NCBI GenBank assembly: GCA_030770545.1
Contig: CM061106.1
Coordinates: forward strand, 5,172,001-5,236,000
Reading direction: 5' to 3'
DNA length: 64,000 nucleotides
Source: Macropodus opercularis
Taxonomy: Eukaryota > Chordata > Actinopteri > Anabantiformes > Osphronemidae
Below are positions 62,887 to 64,000 of this stretch, one piece after another (the stretch's first letter is position 1; the number at the start of each line of letters is the position of its first letter). The position numbers were made by a program, and so were the translations under genes. The notes under the pieces are model-generated. The model worked only from the letters and a program-made list of their open reading frames with translations. It was not told where the DNA came from and searched no databases.

Positions 62887-63268
62887 TCGTGACAGAGGGG
62901 GGTGGTTGGTGTGGGGATACTGTTTGTAACAAGTGCTTGGTAACAAGTGTTTGGTAAAGAGCCTGCGCTTCTAGACAGCAAACAGGGAATGACGTTTGCT
63001 GTTCTTTAGCGAAGATTATGTGCGAAGGTAAAAAATAAAACAATGTTGACTTACTAGTTTTGTAAATGGTAACAGTTTTCTACCTTAAACAACTAAAATT
63101 AAAAAACCTCACATACAGCAAAAACATTGCGTGTGTCCTACGTGCTACAATTCTCAAGAGAAACAAAACAGAACTTAAAACAAACTCGAAGTTAAATTAA
63201 ACTGAGACATAGTGTGAAACTAAGCGTTTACCTTTTCATGAAGTAAGAATCGGGAGCCTTTCGTACAG
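62206..63268. other. 3' flank of the fusion gene, then non-coding
   Basis: T-rich 3' untranslated sequence follows the stop. ATTAAA at 62,487 is a possible poly(A) signal. A (TG)n run of about 47 bp lies at 62,837-62,883 and produces poly-Thr-His frames on the minus strand. No gene seen. Confidence 0.5.
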
Positions 63269-63852
63269 TGTAGGAATCTAAATAGTTAAGTAGTAGTTAA
63301 AATAGTAGTTGAAAGCTTAGATAGTAGGATGCAGGCAGAAAACAGAACAAGCCGAATGCATTAAAGTATAGTTTGAAACACACACATCAGGTTTAGAGAA
63401 TAGTAGAGACACCAGATGCACCCAGACACGGGTCATAAAACAGCATGTGAAGAAGGGGGTCTAAGCAGAGAATCAGATAAGTAGGGAGTAAGACATGTGA
63501 ATGTCTGTAGAAGGAATGTGCTTAGATCCATAGGTTATGGGACCACAAAGCAACGGAGAAGATAAGACACCAATAAACCAGCCATGGAGACGAACACCAG
63601 ACCACGACATCAGGATCCGGTTGCACCACAGAAAGATGCTCTGTCCAGCATAAATGTGTGGGTCGAGGGACAGACAGTGTCAGTCAGACTTCGTGCCCTG
63701 ACTATATGCTGTATAGTATAGGGACAGACTGACCCAGGCCTGTAAATTATTTTTCTTCAAGTTTGAAATAAAAGCAAGACTGATTTTTATCACACGTTTC
63801 TCCTCATCTTTCAACGAACGCGCAGAGCTGGGATTGGGAGAGCAGCTCAACA
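63269..63852 (+). mobile_element. Endogenous retroviral LTR, copy 2
   Basis: 584 bp, TGTAGGAATC...CTCAACA, with the same order of TATA-like (GCATAAATG near 63,649), start region and AAATAAAAG (63,766) as copy 1 at 34.5 kb. The flanks (TACAG and CTGTC) do not give a clean duplication, and no internal retroviral region lies next to it. It is probably a second solo LTR. Confidence 0.7.
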
Positions 63853-63860
63853 CTGTCCAG

Positions 63861-63937
63861 CCAATCACTACCCAGTGGGGTATATAAGCCATATATCACC
63901 AAGGCTCAATCTCAATCTCACTCAAGCAGAGTTGAAG
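63861..63937 (+). promoter_or_regulatory. CCAAT/TATA promoter and first exon of the next gene
   Basis: CCAAT at 63,861 and GGGGTATATAAGCC (TATA at 63,881) are spaced as in a compact Pol II promoter. An exon of about 25-30 bp follows, ending AGTTGAAG|GTAAGT with a consensus donor at 63,937/63,938. The gene body is outside the window. It directly abuts the LTR, so the LTR may influence it. Confidence 0.55.
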
Positions 63938-64000
63938 GTAAGTCCTACTTATTTGACCCACCTCACATTTTTTTTGGCAAATGTTTCCTTTGAAGGTTAT

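Overview
The window looks like teleost fish nuclear DNA. The evidence is split genes with GT-AG introns, an NLR gene of the fish type (pyrin, FISNA-NACHT, tandem 174-bp LRR exons), fish-style LINE, LTR and MITE debris, and abundant TG/TA microsatellites. I cannot name the species. Gene density is low, transposon density is high, and every well-supported gene lies on the + strand.

Layout. (1) 1-13.9 kb: mostly non-coding. It holds the right end of a TIR element, three degenerate LINE pieces (two from an I/Nimb-like LINE), a CpG-rich stretch at 5.1-6.2 kb, a minus-strand immunoglobulin-type relic at 6.4-7.1 kb and a HECT ubiquitin-ligase pseudogene at 7.9-8.7 kb. (2) 14.1-31.0 kb: one NLR gene whose exon phases join without a break (about 1187 residues). 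Its introns are swollen by an L2-like LINE, a GC-rich minus-strand insertion, two solo LTRs with 5-bp target duplications and a 1.8-kb retroviral-type LTR with a 4-bp duplication. The near-identical LRR introns act as built-in empty sites that define two of these insertions to the base. (3) 31-35.5 kb: a 42-bp minisatellite carrying an AP-1 core in every unit, a dead tyrosine-recombinase fragment, and a retroviral LTR that lands in its 3' end. (4) 36-41.6 kb: a compact nine-exon HECT E3-ligase gene plus a broken tandem duplicate. (5) 42.1-50.2 kb: a five-exon DDE integrase gene with one frameshift, then a decayed MULE-like transposase/Ulp1-protease gene. (6) 50.9-62.2 kb: the most interesting locus. 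Tandem 0.5-0.7-kb repeats, each with an NRF1-type palindrome, precede a long gene that joins a KMT5A-like SET methyltransferase domain, twelve small in-frame repeated exons (six A/B pairs), a C1-type zinc domain, a Crypton-like tyrosine recombinase and a basic C-terminal domain. (7) 63.3-64 kb: a second copy of the 34.5-kb LTR, followed by a CCAAT/TATA promoter that leads out of the window.

Reading. Four co-oriented modules (HECT ligase, DDE integrase, MULE/Ulp1, SET-recombinase) sit side by side, and older copies of two of them (HECT, recombinase) lie elsewhere in the same window. They may be neighbouring selfish gene families that share a chromosomal niche with NLR genes, or pieces of one very large mobile element. 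I found no terminal repeats or target duplication that would prove a single element. All splice models are read by eye from GT/AG sites, frame and protein similarity; no database search was run.
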